From Phycisphaeraceae bacterium (GTDB taxonomy: Bacteria; Planctomycetota; Phycisphaerae; Phycisphaerales; Phycisphaeraceae), in assembly GCA_028280965.1 (NCBI GenBank), contig JANQKT010000076.1, positions 1-46,557 of the forward strand: 46,557 nt of DNA, in the 5' to 3' direction. The first letter of the stretch is position 1, and every line of letters starts with the position of its first letter. Shown here piece by piece: positions 25,476-34,017 of the stretch. The notes under the pieces are model-generated. The model did no database searches and was not told where the DNA came from. It saw only the letters and a program-made list of their open reading frames with translations. Made by a program: the position numbers and the translations under genes.

Positions 25476-26558
25476 TTACAGCGGGACCGGCTGGTACGAC
25501 GCGTCGCTTTCCAGTTCCGGGCAGTGGTCCAAGACAACGTTGCGCCCGCGTTCGTTGGGGAGCATGTGCTGGTCGCGGTGGAACTCGCTCCAGTACAGCT
25601 TCATCTCCGCGCCCTCCCCGCCGTTCCAGAAGCCGATGAACATGCCCAGCGCGTGCATCGATGAGGCGACGAACCCACCAACCAGGATCTTCGGTGTGAG
25701 CTTGTAGCCGCGCTGCGTCAGCCGCTTGACGATCTTGACCATGCGGAACGCGCCGTCAACCGGCGTGAACAGCGAGCGGATGGCCCGCATGCCCATGCCC
25801 ATGTTCTTCTGCTTGATCTTCGCGTTTGCGAGGTTTGCGCCGACGCAGTACCGCAGCTCCCAGGTCGAGGACCAGAGCGCCAGGTTCTTGTGGAACACCT
25901 TCGCGTCGGGGTACTGGATAAACTTCGCGCCGTTCGCCGCCATCTTTTCCTGCAGCCCGCCCTCTCGGCCGAACATATCCAGAAGCTCGTCGCCGAACAC
26001 GTCCAGCGCCGCCTTGCGGAACACCGCGTTGGAGCCGGGGATCATCTGCACCTCGCAGCGCTTGACCGGCGCCATCCAGTTGAGGTAGCCGAACGCGAGG
26101 TTGGCCCAGCTCAGCATCGACTTGGGGTTGGCGTTGTGCACCGCGACGGCGACGCCGGCGTACTGCTCGGGCAGCTCGAAGGCCTCGACGATCTTCTCCG
26201 CCCATGTCGGGTGCGGGGCGCAGTGGTCTTCGCCGATCGCGATGTAGGGCGCGGTGGCGGCGCGGATGCCCAGCCCGCGCATAATGCTCATCCCCGCCTC
26301 GGCCGGGCAGGTCACCAGCTTGTAGCCCTGGAACGCGTCCAGCAGCTCTTTGACCTTCTCCAGATCGTCGGTCGATGGCGTGACGATCACGATCTCCAGC
26401 TTCTCGGCGATCGTCTGGTTGCGCAGGTGCCCGAGCGTGGTCCGCTGGGTGTAGAGGCTGTCACAGCTCTGCAGCGCAACCGACAGCACCGGCGGCTGGT
26501 CCGGCGTGTTGACGTGGCTCTGGGTCGGTGGGTTCTTGATGTCTTCGGTGATTTCCAT
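25476..26558 (-). CDS. Family 2 glycosyltransferase
   Basis: 360 residues. A GT-A fold: VLSVALQSCDSLYTQRTTL, LEIVIVTPSTDD, a segment GIRAATAPYIAIGEDHCAPHP whose GEDH replaces the usual DxD, and IPGSNAVFRKAALDVFG followed by an acidic segment and a C-terminal helical region with two hydrophobic stretches (about 290-320). The Asp and His in GEDH are plausible metal ligands. The enzyme would add a sugar to a lipid-linked acceptor at the inner membrane face. It is next to a GT4 gene 18 bases upstream. The donor and acceptor cannot be told. Confidence 0.85.
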   Translation of the reverse strand: MEITEDIKNPPTQSHVNTPDQPPVLSVALQSCDSLYTQRTTLGHLRNQTIAEKLEIVIVTPSTDDLEKVKELLDAFQGYKLVTCPAEAGMSIMRGLGIRAATAPYIAIGEDHCAPHPTWAEKIVEAFELPEQYAGVAVAVHNANPKSMLSWANLAFGYLNWMAPVKRCEVQMIPGSNAVFRKAALDVFGDELLDMFGREGGLQEKMAANGAKFIQYPDAKVFHKNLALWSSTWELRYCVGANLANAKIKQKNMGMGMRAIRSLFTPVDGAFRMVKIVKRLTQRGYKLTPKILVGGFVASSMHALGMFIGFWNGGEGAEMKLYWSEFHRDQHMLPNERGRNVVLDHCPELESDASYQPVPL

Positions 26559-26576
26559 GGTGTTGCCTTTATCGGC

Positions 26577-27794
26577 TTAAGCGTGCCGCTCCTTTGCGGC
26601 GGGTGCGGGCCCCGGTTTCGGATCGGTTGTGATTTCCCGGTACAGCTCCAGAAAACGGTCGGCCATGGTATCGAGCGTGAACTCGTGCAGTGCGCGCTTC
26701 CGCCCGTGCTGGCCCAATAACTCGGCGAGCGCGCGGTCGGAGAGGATCGTCGCCAGGCGGTCGGCCATCGCGTGCGCGTCGCCGGCGGGGACGACGTAGC
26801 CGGTGCTGCCGTCCTCGACGATCTCCGCCAACCCCCCACCGGTCACGACCGCCGCGGTCCCGCGGAAGGCCGCCTCGACCGCGACGATGCCGAACGGCTC
26901 GCGCCACAGCGACGGCGCGACCTGCACCCACGCCTTGGCGAACAACTCGGCCTGCTGGTCGCGCTCGACCCGGCCGAGGAACGTGACGCGATCCGATAAG
27001 CCGTGGTTGGCGGCTTGTTGTTCCAGCTCGGCACGCATCGACCCGTCGCCAGCGATCGTCAGCTTCGCCTCGGGCACGCGCTCGGCGGCGAGCGCGAACG
27101 CATCGATCAGGATGTGCACACCTTTTTCCTTCTCCAGCCGCGAGACGCAGACCGCCAGCGGCTCGCCGTTCAAGGGCGGGCGGGCCTCGGCCGGCACGCA
27201 ACCGTTCCAGATCACGCGCGCCGGGCCGACGCCGTCACGCTCGAGCAGCGCCTTGGTGTTGTGGCTGTTGGCGACGATCGCGCTGGCGTGCTTCAAACCC
27301 TTGCGCAGCAGGCTTGTTTGCAAGCGGATCGGCAGATACATCCCGCTGCTGACGCAGCCTTCCTTCCGGCACACCGCGCCGGCGGGGACATCGCAGGCAC
27401 GCCCGTCCGGCAGCATCTTGTGGCCGACCGGGCAGACCATCATGTAGTCCGTCGCGTGGTACAGGTGCGGCCGGCCGCGCAGCACGGGCATGATGCTCGG
27501 CGAGAGCTGGGTCAGGAACATGCGCACGTGCACGACGTCCGGATCAAACTCCTTGATCGCGCGCTTCAGTGCCGCGGCTGACCAGGGGTTGTAGCACCGC
27601 ATCAGCCCCTGTGCCGGGCCGGTGAACGCGCGGCAGGTCGCGTCGGCCCGGCATTCGCCGGCGTGCTCGCCATAGGTTGACGCGAAGATGTGCGCGTCGT
27701 GCCCGCGTTGGCGGTAGACCTCGCGCAGCGACAGGGTCAGGTGCTCGGCCCCGCCCAGCGGCGTCGCCGCGTCGTTGACCAGCAGGACCTTCAT
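26577..27794 (-). CDS. Family 4 glycosyltransferase (GT-B)
   Basis: 405 residues. The N-terminal domain begins MKVLLVNDAATPLGGAEHL, with the Gly-rich acceptor loop. A cysteine-bearing stretch (MVCPVGHKMLPDG, then CDVP, VCRKEGC) at about 138-170 is seen in a subset of GT4 enzymes. The C-terminal nucleotide-sugar domain has VSRLEKEKGVHILIDAF, LTIAGDGSMR and the EX7E motif EPFGIVAVEA. The enzyme retains the configuration of the donor sugar. The start codon overlaps the stop codon of the upstream oxidoreductase gene by one base (27794), indicating one operon. Confidence 0.9.
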   Translation of the reverse strand: MKVLLVNDAATPLGGAEHLTLSLREVYRQRGHDAHIFASTYGEHAGECRADATCRAFTGPAQGLMRCYNPWSAAALKRAIKEFDPDVVHVRMFLTQLSPSIMPVLRGRPHLYHATDYMMVCPVGHKMLPDGRACDVPAGAVCRKEGCVSSGMYLPIRLQTSLLRKGLKHASAIVANSHNTKALLERDGVGPARVIWNGCVPAEARPPLNGEPLAVCVSRLEKEKGVHILIDAFALAAERVPEAKLTIAGDGSMRAELEQQAANHGLSDRVTFLGRVERDQQAELFAKAWVQVAPSLWREPFGIVAVEAAFRGTAAVVTGGGLAEIVEDGSTGYVVPAGDAHAMADRLATILSDRALAELLGQHGRKRALHEFTLDTMADRFLELYREITTDPKPGPAPAAKERHA

Positions 27795-28873
27795 CAGGCC
27801 GCCCCGGCGGGCGTCGGCGCGCCACCGGCGACGCTGCTCATCAGCCCACGCAGGTCGACCGACGCCCCGCCCTGCTCGGCGGACTGCTCGGCGGCGCAGA
27901 TCACCGACAGGCTGCGCGCGCCATCGATCAGCGGTGCGGGCATGTCCGAAGATTTAGACAACGCATCGGCCCACGCCGTGAGCGCGCCCTTGAACGACGG
28001 CTCGCCTGGGTCGCTGACCGTGCGTTTGATCAGGCCCTGCGCATCGGTCAGCGCTCGCTTGCCGCGCTTGACCAGGCCGGCGCCGGGTTTGGATTCGTTG
28101 CGCTCCAATGAACCGGCGTAGCGGTCCAGCCGGAGCATGCCCCGGTCGCCGAGCACCTCGATCGTGTCGGTGTCCGAGGCCTGCGAGCTGAACGTGCCGT
28201 CCCAGACCAGGCCGCTGCCCAGCTGCATGCGCATCGAGCCGAAGTCGCCCTCGTAGTTCATCTGCCGCACCGCGGCGCTGACGCTGACGACATCATCATC
28301 AAGGAGGAAGCGCGCGAGGTCCGCGTGGTGCGTGCCCAGGTCCAGCAGCACGCCCCCGCCGGTTGCACGCCTCTGTTTCCAGCCGGGCAGCTCGCGCTTG
28401 GCGGCGCAGAACGCCGAGCGGACCGCGACGACGTTGCCGATCTCGCCGGACTGGATGCGTGATTTCAGTTGTTGGTGAAGCGGGTGGAAGCGGTAGTTGA
28501 AGCCGATCATGCCGGACTTGCCAGACGTGCGCTCGGCTTCGATGACCTGCGCCGCTTCCTCGAGCGTCAGCCCGATCGGCTTCTCGAGATAGATGTGCTT
28601 ACCGGCCTCGAACGCATCGACCGCGGCGCGGGCGTGCATCCCCGTCGGCAGGCAGACCACCGCGGCATCGACGTTGTCGTCCGCGAGCAGGTCCTTGTAA
28701 TCGCTGTAGGCCTTTGCGCCTGGCGCAGCGGCCTGCGCCTGGGCGCGCAGCGTGTCGTCCATCTCCGCGACCGCGGTCAGCTCGACACCCGGCGTACTGC
28801 CCAAGATTGAAAGGTGGAAGAACTGCGCGATCCGGCCGCAGCCCATCAGCCCCACACGTACGTTGCCTGCCAT
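27794..28873 (-). CDS. Gfo/Idh/MocA family NAD(P)-dependent oxidoreductase
   Basis: 359 residues. A Rossmann domain with VGLMGCGRIAQFFHL (7-21), AVAEMD, VCLPTGMHARAAVDAFEAGKHIYLEKPIG (key EKPIG motif with catalytic Lys) and a C-terminal alpha/beta domain with GGGVLLDLGTHHADLARFLL that carries the His used in sugar dehydrogenation. In glycan loci these enzymes make UDP-sugar derivatives, for example 3-oxo or 2,3-diamino sugars. No aminotransferase or acetyltransferase that would complete such a path is in the window. It is coupled to the GT4 gene downstream. The substrate is not known. Confidence 0.9.
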   Translation of the reverse strand: MAGNVRVGLMGCGRIAQFFHLSILGSTPGVELTAVAEMDDTLRAQAQAAAPGAKAYSDYKDLLADDNVDAAVVCLPTGMHARAAVDAFEAGKHIYLEKPIGLTLEEAAQVIEAERTSGKSGMIGFNYRFHPLHQQLKSRIQSGEIGNVVAVRSAFCAAKRELPGWKQRRATGGGVLLDLGTHHADLARFLLDDDVVSVSAAVRQMNYEGDFGSMRMQLGSGLVWDGTFSSQASDTDTIEVLGDRGMLRLDRYAGSLERNESKPGAGLVKRGKRALTDAQGLIKRTVSDPGEPSFKGALTAWADALSKSSDMPAPLIDGARSLSVICAAEQSAEQGGASVDLRGLMSSVAGGAPTPAGAA

Positions 28874-28951
28874 TGCTCACCCGCCCTGATCGGTATCGTT
28901 ATTGTCTGTTCAGGCCCTTGAACGGCCATCCTATACCAAGGTTGGCCGGGC

Positions 28952-29902
28952 TTAGCCAGCCCCGCCCGCCTCCGGCGCCAGCGCATCGGTGCCCACGTCC
29001 TGTATCGGCTGGTGGCAGCCGGCCCGAAAGCCCCAGGCCCAGGCGAGCAGCGCCGCCAGCGTTATCGGGGTCAGCAGCAGTGCACGCCCGGCGCGCGGCG
29101 GCGCCCACTTCAGCGTCCGCCGCATCAGGTAGATGTACCGCCACACGGCGATCGCGGGCACGGCGAAGACGGACCGGCCGACGCGGCGCTGCCAGGGCTT
29201 GACCTCGATGCCAAGCACCGCGCGGCCGTAGCCGAACGTGCGGTGGTGCTGGAGCATGGCTTTCAATTCGGCGCGGCCGCGGTGGCGCACGCGCTGGTCG
29301 GCGGTGAAGCGCACCCCGCCGGGCGTCCGCCGGCCGACCTCGAAGCAGAGGATCGGGTCCTCGCCCAGCGGCATGCCGGTATCGACGAACCCGCCGACCG
29401 CGACGAAGTCTTGCTTGTGGATCGCGAAGTTGCAGGTCGGCAGCCAGGCGACCTCGCCATCGGCCCGGCCGGGCGGGAAGTCGGCGAACTGGACGTAGTT
29501 GTCCGCCATCGCGACGGGGCTGCGCAGGGCGTCCATGATCGGCCCGCCGGTGATGCGTGCGCCGCTGGTCAGTGCGCGGTGTGCCGCGGACAGGTACGTC
29601 GGCTCGGCGACGCAGTCGGCGTCGAGGAAGACGATCAGGCCGGTCCGCGCGTGCTCGACGCCGAGGTTCCGCGCCGGGCCGGGCACGAGGTTGCCGCGTG
29701 AGCGCACGAGGCTGACCCACTCAAGCGGTTCGCACATCTCCGCGACCGCGTCGTCGTGCCAGCCGTCGACGACGACGACCTCGTACGGCCGGCCGAAGTC
29801 CTGCGTGTCCGGCGACAGCGAGTCGAGACACGCCCCAAGCGTCGCGGCGCCCTTGCACGGCACGACAACGCTGAGGACGGGTTGTTGATGCGTGTCATCC
29901 AT
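28952..29902 (-). CDS. Family 2 glycosyltransferase
   Basis: 316 residues. A GT-A fold with VLSVVVPCKGAATLGACLDSL at the N-terminus, YEVVVVDGWHDD, GPARNLGVEHARTGLIVFLDADC (DAD metal motif), CNFAIHKQDFVAVGGF and GEDPILCFEVGRR (the ED acid near the end of the domain). The C-terminal part has a hydrophobic pair (about 240-290), consistent with membrane association. It acts as an inverting sugar transferase on a lipid-linked acceptor. It sits eight bases from the next GT2 gene upstream, so the two are cotranscribed. Confidence 0.88.
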   Translation of the reverse strand: MDDTHQQPVLSVVVPCKGAATLGACLDSLSPDTQDFGRPYEVVVVDGWHDDAVAEMCEPLEWVSLVRSRGNLVPGPARNLGVEHARTGLIVFLDADCVAEPTYLSAAHRALTSGARITGGPIMDALRSPVAMADNYVQFADFPPGRADGEVAWLPTCNFAIHKQDFVAVGGFVDTGMPLGEDPILCFEVGRRTPGGVRFTADQRVRHRGRAELKAMLQHHRTFGYGRAVLGIEVKPWQRRVGRSVFAVPAIAVWRYIYLMRRTLKWAPPRAGRALLLTPITLAALLAWAWGFRAGCHQPIQDVGTDALAPEAGGAG

Positions 29903-29910
29903 CGGTTGCC

Positions 29911-31041
29911 TCAGCCGATCAATCCGCGGACCAGCTTCCAGTAGCTGTTGAAGACGGCGTTGAGCACTTTGACAGAGACGCCTATCAGCCCGCTCGTGAC
30001 AAAGCCCGGCGCGAGCGGGACCGGCCCGCCGGTGTAAATGTCGCGGTCCGGTGTTACACGGTTGCGCTGGATGTGGCGCCGGCGCTCAAGGATCTCGCGG
30101 CGCATCTTGAATACGCCCAGCCAGGCCTGGAACCACGCGCCGCCCGCGCCTTTCGCGAATGCCGCGGCAAGGCTGACACACTCATACAGCAGCAGCGCCG
30201 GTGACAGAAACAAAAGCGTCCGCAAACGGAAGTAGATCAAGACGAGCGCAGGCCGGTTGCGCAGCTGCAAAAACATCCTCCGGCGCGGGTAGCCGCCCTT
30301 GCCGCGATAGCTCAGCCCGGCGGTGCCGGCGCCGCGGTCGTGCAGCACGACGGCGGCGGGCTCGCAGACGATCTTGCGCCCCAGCGCGCGGGTGCGCAGG
30401 CTGAACTCCAGGTCCTCGTAGTAGAAGTAGAGGAACGCGTCGAATCCGCCGACCTCCTGGTAGAACGCGCGCTCGACCAGCAGCGCCGCGGAGATCGCGC
30501 CGTCTACGAACGCGCGCTCCGGCTCGACCTGATCGATCGGCGTCCAGCCGTGCCGCATGCCGGAGGTGCCCAGGAAGTGGTTGGTCGCGCCCTCGCACTG
30601 GATGTCGCCCTCGGGCAACAGCACGATGCGCGGGCAGACGACCGCGGCCTTGGTTTGTTCATATGCCGCGAACATCTGGGCGATCGTCTCGGCCTGCACG
30701 TAGACATCGCTGTCCAGGAGCAGCACGCACGGGGCGTTGCATCGGTCAACACCGGTGTTGCGCGTCACGCACGGGCCGACGTTGTCTTGGAGCTTGATCA
30801 CGGCGGCCTGCGGGTAAGCTTCTGCAGCGCGGTCCGGGCTGCCGTCATCCGAGGCGCTGTCCACGACGATGACCTGTTCCACCGTGTAAGGCTGGTCGGC
30901 GATCGCGGCGATCGTCTTGAGCAGCTTGTCCCCGCCGTTGTGGTTCACGATGACGACCGCGACCGCGGCGGCCGCGTCCAGCGGCAGCTTCGGCGCATCA
31001 GTGGCGGTCACTTCAGGTGTCGTAGGCGTCGGGGTGGTCAT
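29911..31041 (-). CDS. Family 2 glycosyltransferase (rhamnosyltransferase-like)
   Basis: 376 residues. VAVVIVNHNGGDKLLKTI, VIVVDSASDDGSPD, NVGPCVTRNTGVDRCNAPCVLLLDSDVYV (DSD metal motif), AALLVERAFYQEVGGFD and FYYEDLEFSLRTRALG (the ED motif with FYYED) are the marks of the WcaA/RfbN type of GT2. The start of the C-terminal region carries a hydrophobic helix (LRTLLFLSPALLLYECVSL). It would add a sugar, often a deoxyhexose in this group, to the growing repeat unit. The enzyme is preceded by a GT4 gene 18 bases away. Confidence 0.88.
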   Translation of the reverse strand: MTTPTPTTPEVTATDAPKLPLDAAAAVAVVIVNHNGGDKLLKTIAAIADQPYTVEQVIVVDSASDDGSPDRAAEAYPQAAVIKLQDNVGPCVTRNTGVDRCNAPCVLLLDSDVYVQAETIAQMFAAYEQTKAAVVCPRIVLLPEGDIQCEGATNHFLGTSGMRHGWTPIDQVEPERAFVDGAISAALLVERAFYQEVGGFDAFLYFYYEDLEFSLRTRALGRKIVCEPAAVVLHDRGAGTAGLSYRGKGGYPRRRMFLQLRNRPALVLIYFRLRTLLFLSPALLLYECVSLAAAFAKGAGGAWFQAWLGVFKMRREILERRRHIQRNRVTPDRDIYTGGPVPLAPGFVTSGLIGVSVKVLNAVFNSYWKLVRGLIG

Positions 31042-31059
31042 GGTTGAAACGGGCAGGCG

Positions 31060-32307
31060 TCAGGCCGGCTCGCTTTGCGGGGTCGCGGCGGCGGGCATGC
31101 CCGTCTTCAGCACCACGTCATAAGCGTGTTCGATCTTCTGCGCCGCAGCGGTCCAGGTACGCTCGGTGCGCACCTCCTCGCGCGCCGCAGTGCCCATCGC
31201 CTGGGCCCGCGCGGGGTCGGTGATCAACTCGTGGATCGCGCGGGCGAAGGCATCCGTGTCGCCGTTGGGCACGCGCACACCCGTGACGCCGTCGCGCAGG
31301 ATCTTCGCCGAACCTTCGAACGAGACGGTCGGCTTGCCCGCGGCCATGTAGTTCAAGAGCTTCTGCGGGATGCCATCGCAATCAATGCGCGGGTTGACCG
31401 CGACCTGCGCACCGGCCAGCCGCGCGGGCACGCCGGCGAAATCGACAGCCTCCAGGTCGATGCGGTCGAGGATGTCCAGCCGCTTGGCCAGCGCTTCGAG
31501 CTCGCCCATCGGCGAACGCGTGACAAGCATCAGCCGCGCGTCGCTGCCCAGCGCTTTCAGCTTGGCGAAGGCCTCGAACAGGTGCTCGACGCCCTGGTAG
31601 GCCGCGAAGTTGCCGGTGAACACCGCGGTCGGCTTGCCGTGCGCCGGGCGGTAGACGTCTTGGTCGGCGATGGTGAACGTGTCGATCTCCACGCCGTTGA
31701 CCACCGCCGCGACGCGGTCCGCCGGCACGCCGCATCGCTCGACGCACTGGCGGGCGATGTCCTCGGTGACCGCCGTGATGAAGTCGGCCCGGCGGGGCAG
31801 CTTCGCGTCGAACCACCGGCCGATGCCGACCTTCGCACGCTTCACCAGCCCCATGCCGTAGTACCGCAGCTCCGACATCAGCAGCGTGTGGCAGTCGAAC
31901 ACGACCGGCACATCCATCCCGCGCGTCGCCCACAGCGCGGTGAGCAGCCCCTCGAAGTGGTGGGCGTGCACGACCTCGCAGCCCTGCTCGCGGATCACCC
32001 GACGCAGCAGCCGCGCGAGCAGCGGGTCGCAGACCGCCAGCTTCTGGTAGCTCGGGCCGGCGTCGGTCTTCGTGTAGGTCTTCACATCGCGGATGCGGTG
32101 GACGTTGAACGGCAGGTCCACCGACCGGTCGCCGAGGTGGTAGGTCACCAGCTCGACCTGATGCCCGCGCGCCGTGAGCGCTTCGGACATGCGGTGGATG
32201 CGCACCGGCGTGCCGCGCTCGAAGGGGAACGGGCAGGCCGCCACCATCGCCACCCGGCGGGGGCGCGGGGCCGTGTCGTTAGTGGCCGCAGGTGTTCCGC
32301 TCGGCAT
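31060..32307 (-). CDS. Family 4 glycosyltransferase (GT-B)
   Basis: 415 residues. The N-terminal domain RVAMVAACPFPFERGTPVRIHRM has the acceptor loop; EVVHAHHFEGLLTALWA, VFDCHTLL and VNGVEIDTF follow. The C-terminal domain shows TAVFTGNFAAYQGVEHLFEAF, MLVTRSPMGE, and NPRIDCDGIPQKLLNYMAAGKP, where the usual EX7E is replaced by a D-G-I-P-Q-K pattern seen in some GT4 members. It transfers a sugar with retention of configuration. Its start lies inside the end of the HTTM-like gene: 29 bases overlap in a different frame, which suggests translational coupling. Confidence 0.88.
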   Translation of the reverse strand: MPSGTPAATNDTAPRPRRVAMVAACPFPFERGTPVRIHRMSEALTARGHQVELVTYHLGDRSVDLPFNVHRIRDVKTYTKTDAGPSYQKLAVCDPLLARLLRRVIREQGCEVVHAHHFEGLLTALWATRGMDVPVVFDCHTLLMSELRYYGMGLVKRAKVGIGRWFDAKLPRRADFITAVTEDIARQCVERCGVPADRVAAVVNGVEIDTFTIADQDVYRPAHGKPTAVFTGNFAAYQGVEHLFEAFAKLKALGSDARLMLVTRSPMGELEALAKRLDILDRIDLEAVDFAGVPARLAGAQVAVNPRIDCDGIPQKLLNYMAAGKPTVSFEGSAKILRDGVTGVRVPNGDTDAFARAIHELITDPARAQAMGTAAREEVRTERTWTAAAQKIEHAYDVVLKTGMPAAATPQSEPA

Positions 32308-33895
32308 GCTTATACGGACGCAGGTACATGTACTTCATCATGAACAGCGGGATCGGCTCGTTGAGCTCGGGGTCCTCGCCGGCGTTTTCTACCCTGACTA
32401 ATCGACCGGTCTTGCGGTCCGCTTCAATCACGCCCAGCATATCGGCGCCCCGCAGGTACGACAGCGAGAAGCCGCCCTCGCCCGCCGCGGCCTTCCGCTG
32501 GACGTAGCGCTTGAGCTCGAACCAGTGCAGCGCGTGGCCGTCACCGATGAACTCGATCAGCTCGGGGTCGCTGCTGGTTAAGAGCGTCACCCGGTCCGCC
32601 TGGATGTCGGAAAAGTGCGGCGTCCAGGCCATGAGCGTGTGGTTGGCGTGGCCCGGCTCGGTCTGGAGGTTGCTGAACATCGAGAACGCCGAGTCGGTCC
32701 GCCCGCCGAAGTACGGGCCCATCCCGTGGGCGAACATGAGCACGGGGAAGATATAGACCCAGGCCTGGCGGAAGCGGAAAAACGGCCTGGGCCAGGTCCG
32801 CGTGGTGCCCCACAGGCCGACGGCGTAGACGCCGAAGAACACCAGCGTGCCGTAGACCTGGAAGAAGTTTTTCAGGTTGCGTTGCAGGAAGTTGCGCTCG
32901 TCTTCCCAGGGCTCGCGCAGCAGCGTGATCGGCAGGTCGCGCGCCGGGAGGATCACCGCCGCCGCGTAGAGCATCCAGGCGAAGACCGCGACGGTCGCGA
33001 CCGTGCCGACGAGTCTGAGCCGCCCGAGCAGCTTGTCGCCGCTGACCGCCCAGTCGAAGCCGAGGCGGTTCTTGAAGAACGCCTGCCACCGCCTGGCCAT
33101 CACGCCCGAGCCCTCGACCGGGAAGAACAGGATCAGGTAGCCGTAGGCGATCGCCGAGAAGTTGGGGTGGTTCATCGAGCCGACCACGCCGTGGAACATC
33201 AGCACGAACAGCAGGCCGAAGACGCGCACGCGTTTGATCAGGAGCAGCGCGAACAGCCCGAGCTCGGTCACAAGCGTCCCGATGATCGACGGCCAGACCG
33301 TCCACTCCCCATCGGGCAGGAACGGCAGGTGCGCGCGCAGGCCGGCGTAGTACTGGACACCGCAGGAGATCTCTGGGTCGAGGAAGCCCCAGTTGAACTT
33401 GTGCCAGAACGTGAAGAAGTAGAGCACCAGGATCATCACGCGCCCAACGGGCGCGATGGTCTTAAAGATCTCGCCCCGGCTCAACGGCTTGAACCCGCCG
33501 GCGACGAAGCGCCCTGCGACGGCGGCGAGCAGCGACGCGCTCAGGAACGCGTGGAAGACCGTGTGGTTCGAGCTGAACGGGCCCTTCTCGACGACCTCGA
33601 TGATGATGCCCAAGTGCATCAGCGCCCAGCGCCAGACCGACGTCGGCCGGCACAGGATCAAGAGCGCCCCGCCGGTCGCGATCATCGGACCATAGTGCGT
33701 CGTGAAGGTGTACCACTGCGCTTCGTGAAACAACACCCCGAAGGCGCCGAGGAAGGCGAGCAGGACAAAATGCCGGTCGGCCCAGCCAGGGGGCTTAGCG
33801 GGCAGATCGGCGCGCGGGGCGTCCGGTAACGCAGGCCCCCCATCGGCCTGTGCCTCGGCGGGCCGGTCGTCAGGTTCGGTGCTCGGATCGGTCAT
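32279..33895 (-). CDS. HTTM-domain-like polytopic membrane protein
   Basis: 538 residues. After a Pro/Ala/Asp-rich N-terminal tail of about 40 residues there are roughly ten hydrophobic helices, then a soluble C-terminal part (about 420-538). The stretches FFTFWHKFNWGFLDPEISCGVQYY and PNFSAIAYGYLILFF resemble HTTM/vitamin-K-carboxylase-like membrane proteins; in bacteria most have no known function. The C-terminal part contains a repeat-like YLRGADMLGVIEADRKTGRL. It lies between the PEP-CTERM gene and a GT4 gene and overlaps the latter. I chose ATG 33895. Membership in the family is suggested by pattern, not by a search. Confidence 0.6.
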   Translation of the reverse strand: MTDPSTEPDDRPAEAQADGGPALPDAPRADLPAKPPGWADRHFVLLAFLGAFGVLFHEAQWYTFTTHYGPMIATGGALLILCRPTSVWRWALMHLGIIIEVVEKGPFSSNHTVFHAFLSASLLAAVAGRFVAGGFKPLSRGEIFKTIAPVGRVMILVLYFFTFWHKFNWGFLDPEISCGVQYYAGLRAHLPFLPDGEWTVWPSIIGTLVTELGLFALLLIKRVRVFGLLFVLMFHGVVGSMNHPNFSAIAYGYLILFFPVEGSGVMARRWQAFFKNRLGFDWAVSGDKLLGRLRLVGTVATVAVFAWMLYAAAVILPARDLPITLLREPWEDERNFLQRNLKNFFQVYGTLVFFGVYAVGLWGTTRTWPRPFFRFRQAWVYIFPVLMFAHGMGPYFGGRTDSAFSMFSNLQTEPGHANHTLMAWTPHFSDIQADRVTLLTSSDPELIEFIGDGHALHWFELKRYVQRKAAAGEGGFSLSYLRGADMLGVIEADRKTGRLVRVENAGEDPELNEPIPLFMMKYMYLRPYKHAERNTCGH

Positions 33896-33994
33896 GGCGA
33901 TACCCCCTAACACCGCTGTTCATCGGAAAGACACACCGCCCGGCTCAACCTTTGCGGGCTGGGACGGGCGGATGCGCGATTAGGACGGGTTTCA

Positions 33995-34017
33995 GTCCGG
34001 CTGACGTCAGTCCGGAC
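33995..34017. terminator. Near-palindrome at the 3' end of the PEP-CTERM gene
   Basis: GTCCGG-CTGACGTCAG-TCCGGAC is a nearly perfect 23-base palindrome that covers the stop codon (34007-34009) of the PEP-CTERM gene. It can form a strong hairpin in the leftward mRNA. No U-run follows, so if it terminates it would need Rho; it could instead protect the 3' end. Confidence 0.45.
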
